6,594 nucleotides of DNA from an uncultured delta proteobacterium (lineage in GTDB: Bacteria; Myxococcota_A; Polyangia; Polyangiales; Ga0077539), in contig CAIOSS010000415.1 of the NCBI GenBank assembly GCA_903860995.1, positions 1 to 6,594 on the forward strand, written 5' to 3'. Positions 6,295 through 6,594 of the stretch are shown here, one piece after another. The translations under genes and the position numbers were made by a program. Below the pieces are notes generated by a model that was given only the letters and a program-made list of their open reading frames with translations, ran no database searches and was not told where the DNA came from. How positions within the stretch are numbered: the first letter of the stretch is position 1; the number at the start of each line of letters is the position of its first letter.

Positions 6295-6594
6295 TCAGCC
6301 CCCGTGGCCGGGGTGCGCCCAGGGGTCGCAGCCGTTGCTGCGGTCGATCACCGACTCGCCGCGCAGCTCGCGCGCCACCACCGAGGCGGCGACCAGCCCG
6401 AAGGTGCCCGTCACCCACACCGCGCTGCCGTCGATGCACGCACCGCAGCATTCGCATCGTCTCCACCGCGTCGATCCATGGTGGGCGGTTGGTCGCCGCG
6501 GGCAGCAGTGCGGCGCCGTCCGGCTCGACGATCAACCGTGTCGGATGCGTGCGACGGCGGTGCTCGCAGATCACCTCGACGATGGCGTCATCGA
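6295..6594 (-). pseudogene. 3' end of an unrecognised gene, frameshifted; C-terminus faintly TcdA-like
   Basis: The minus strand enters from the right edge reading EVICEHRR, HPTRLIVEPDGAALLPAATN and PPWIDAVETM. Near 6454 the coding-like signal jumps to another frame: ECCGACIDGSAVW, then VTGTFGLVAASVVARELRG, ending SNGCDPWAHPGHGG before TGA at 6295-6297. Dropping one base near 6454 joins the two parts smoothly. The VTGTFGLVAAS piece resembles the end of TcdA (tRNA threonylcarbamoyladenosine dehydratase, ThiF/E1-like), where E. coli has VTATFGFVAVS after a Cys. The part before it does not match what I remember of TcdA, so the name is withheld. The break may be a true frameshift mutation or a one-base sequence error. 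The first frame alone would run on to a stop at 6278. Confidence 0.45.

Overview
The window is very GC-rich and reads like accessory chromosome of a myxobacterium (Myxococcota, perhaps Polyangiales/Sandaracinaceae-like). This is inferred from style, not from a marker gene. The style is three predicted lipoproteins with Asp-Val/Ile-Pro tandem-repeat spacers behind the lipidated Cys, a PSI-like Cys-rich module, PPC-like beta-sandwich repeats and a NIDO-like C-terminal domain. No rRNA, tRNA, CRISPR array, insertion sequence or phage gene was seen.

Layout. The first 146 bases carry the 3' end of an unrecognised plus-strand gene. A minus-strand gene (160-1287) encodes a 375-residue Cys-rich lipoprotein with a 15-unit, 18-bp repeat array. 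Divergent from it, a plus-strand gene (best start 1409, end 2461) encodes a lipoprotein with a shorter repeat spacer and an alpha/beta-hydrolase-like domain. From about 2462 to 3307 the DNA looks decayed. A plus-strand lysophospholipid-acyltransferase-like gene appears to have lost its middle and changed frame, and a minus-strand Nudix gene fragment has an eroded Nudix box and no 3' half. They meet tail to tail near 2942-2951. A gene-free stretch of about 190 bases leads to the largest gene (3500-6028, 842 residues): lipoprotein signal, repeat spacer, four PPC-like domains of about 131 residues and a NIDO-like domain. After it, 6029-6294 has no convincing gene, only a small GC hairpin, an 11-C run and a weak open frame. 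The right edge (6295-6594, minus) holds the 3' end of another gene, split by an apparent one-base frameshift, with a C-terminus faintly like TcdA.

How the parts relate. The three intact genes share a plan: lipid anchor, low-complexity acidic/proline spacer, extracytoplasmic domain. Spacer periods differ (6, 5, and 10 or 14 residues), so the spacers look independently expanded. They probably place a Cys-rich module, a putative esterase-like enzyme and an adhesin-like repeat protein away from a membrane surface. Nothing shows that they act together. I see no complete new system. The most notable points are the spacer theme, the PSI-like domain and the decay scar between intact genes.
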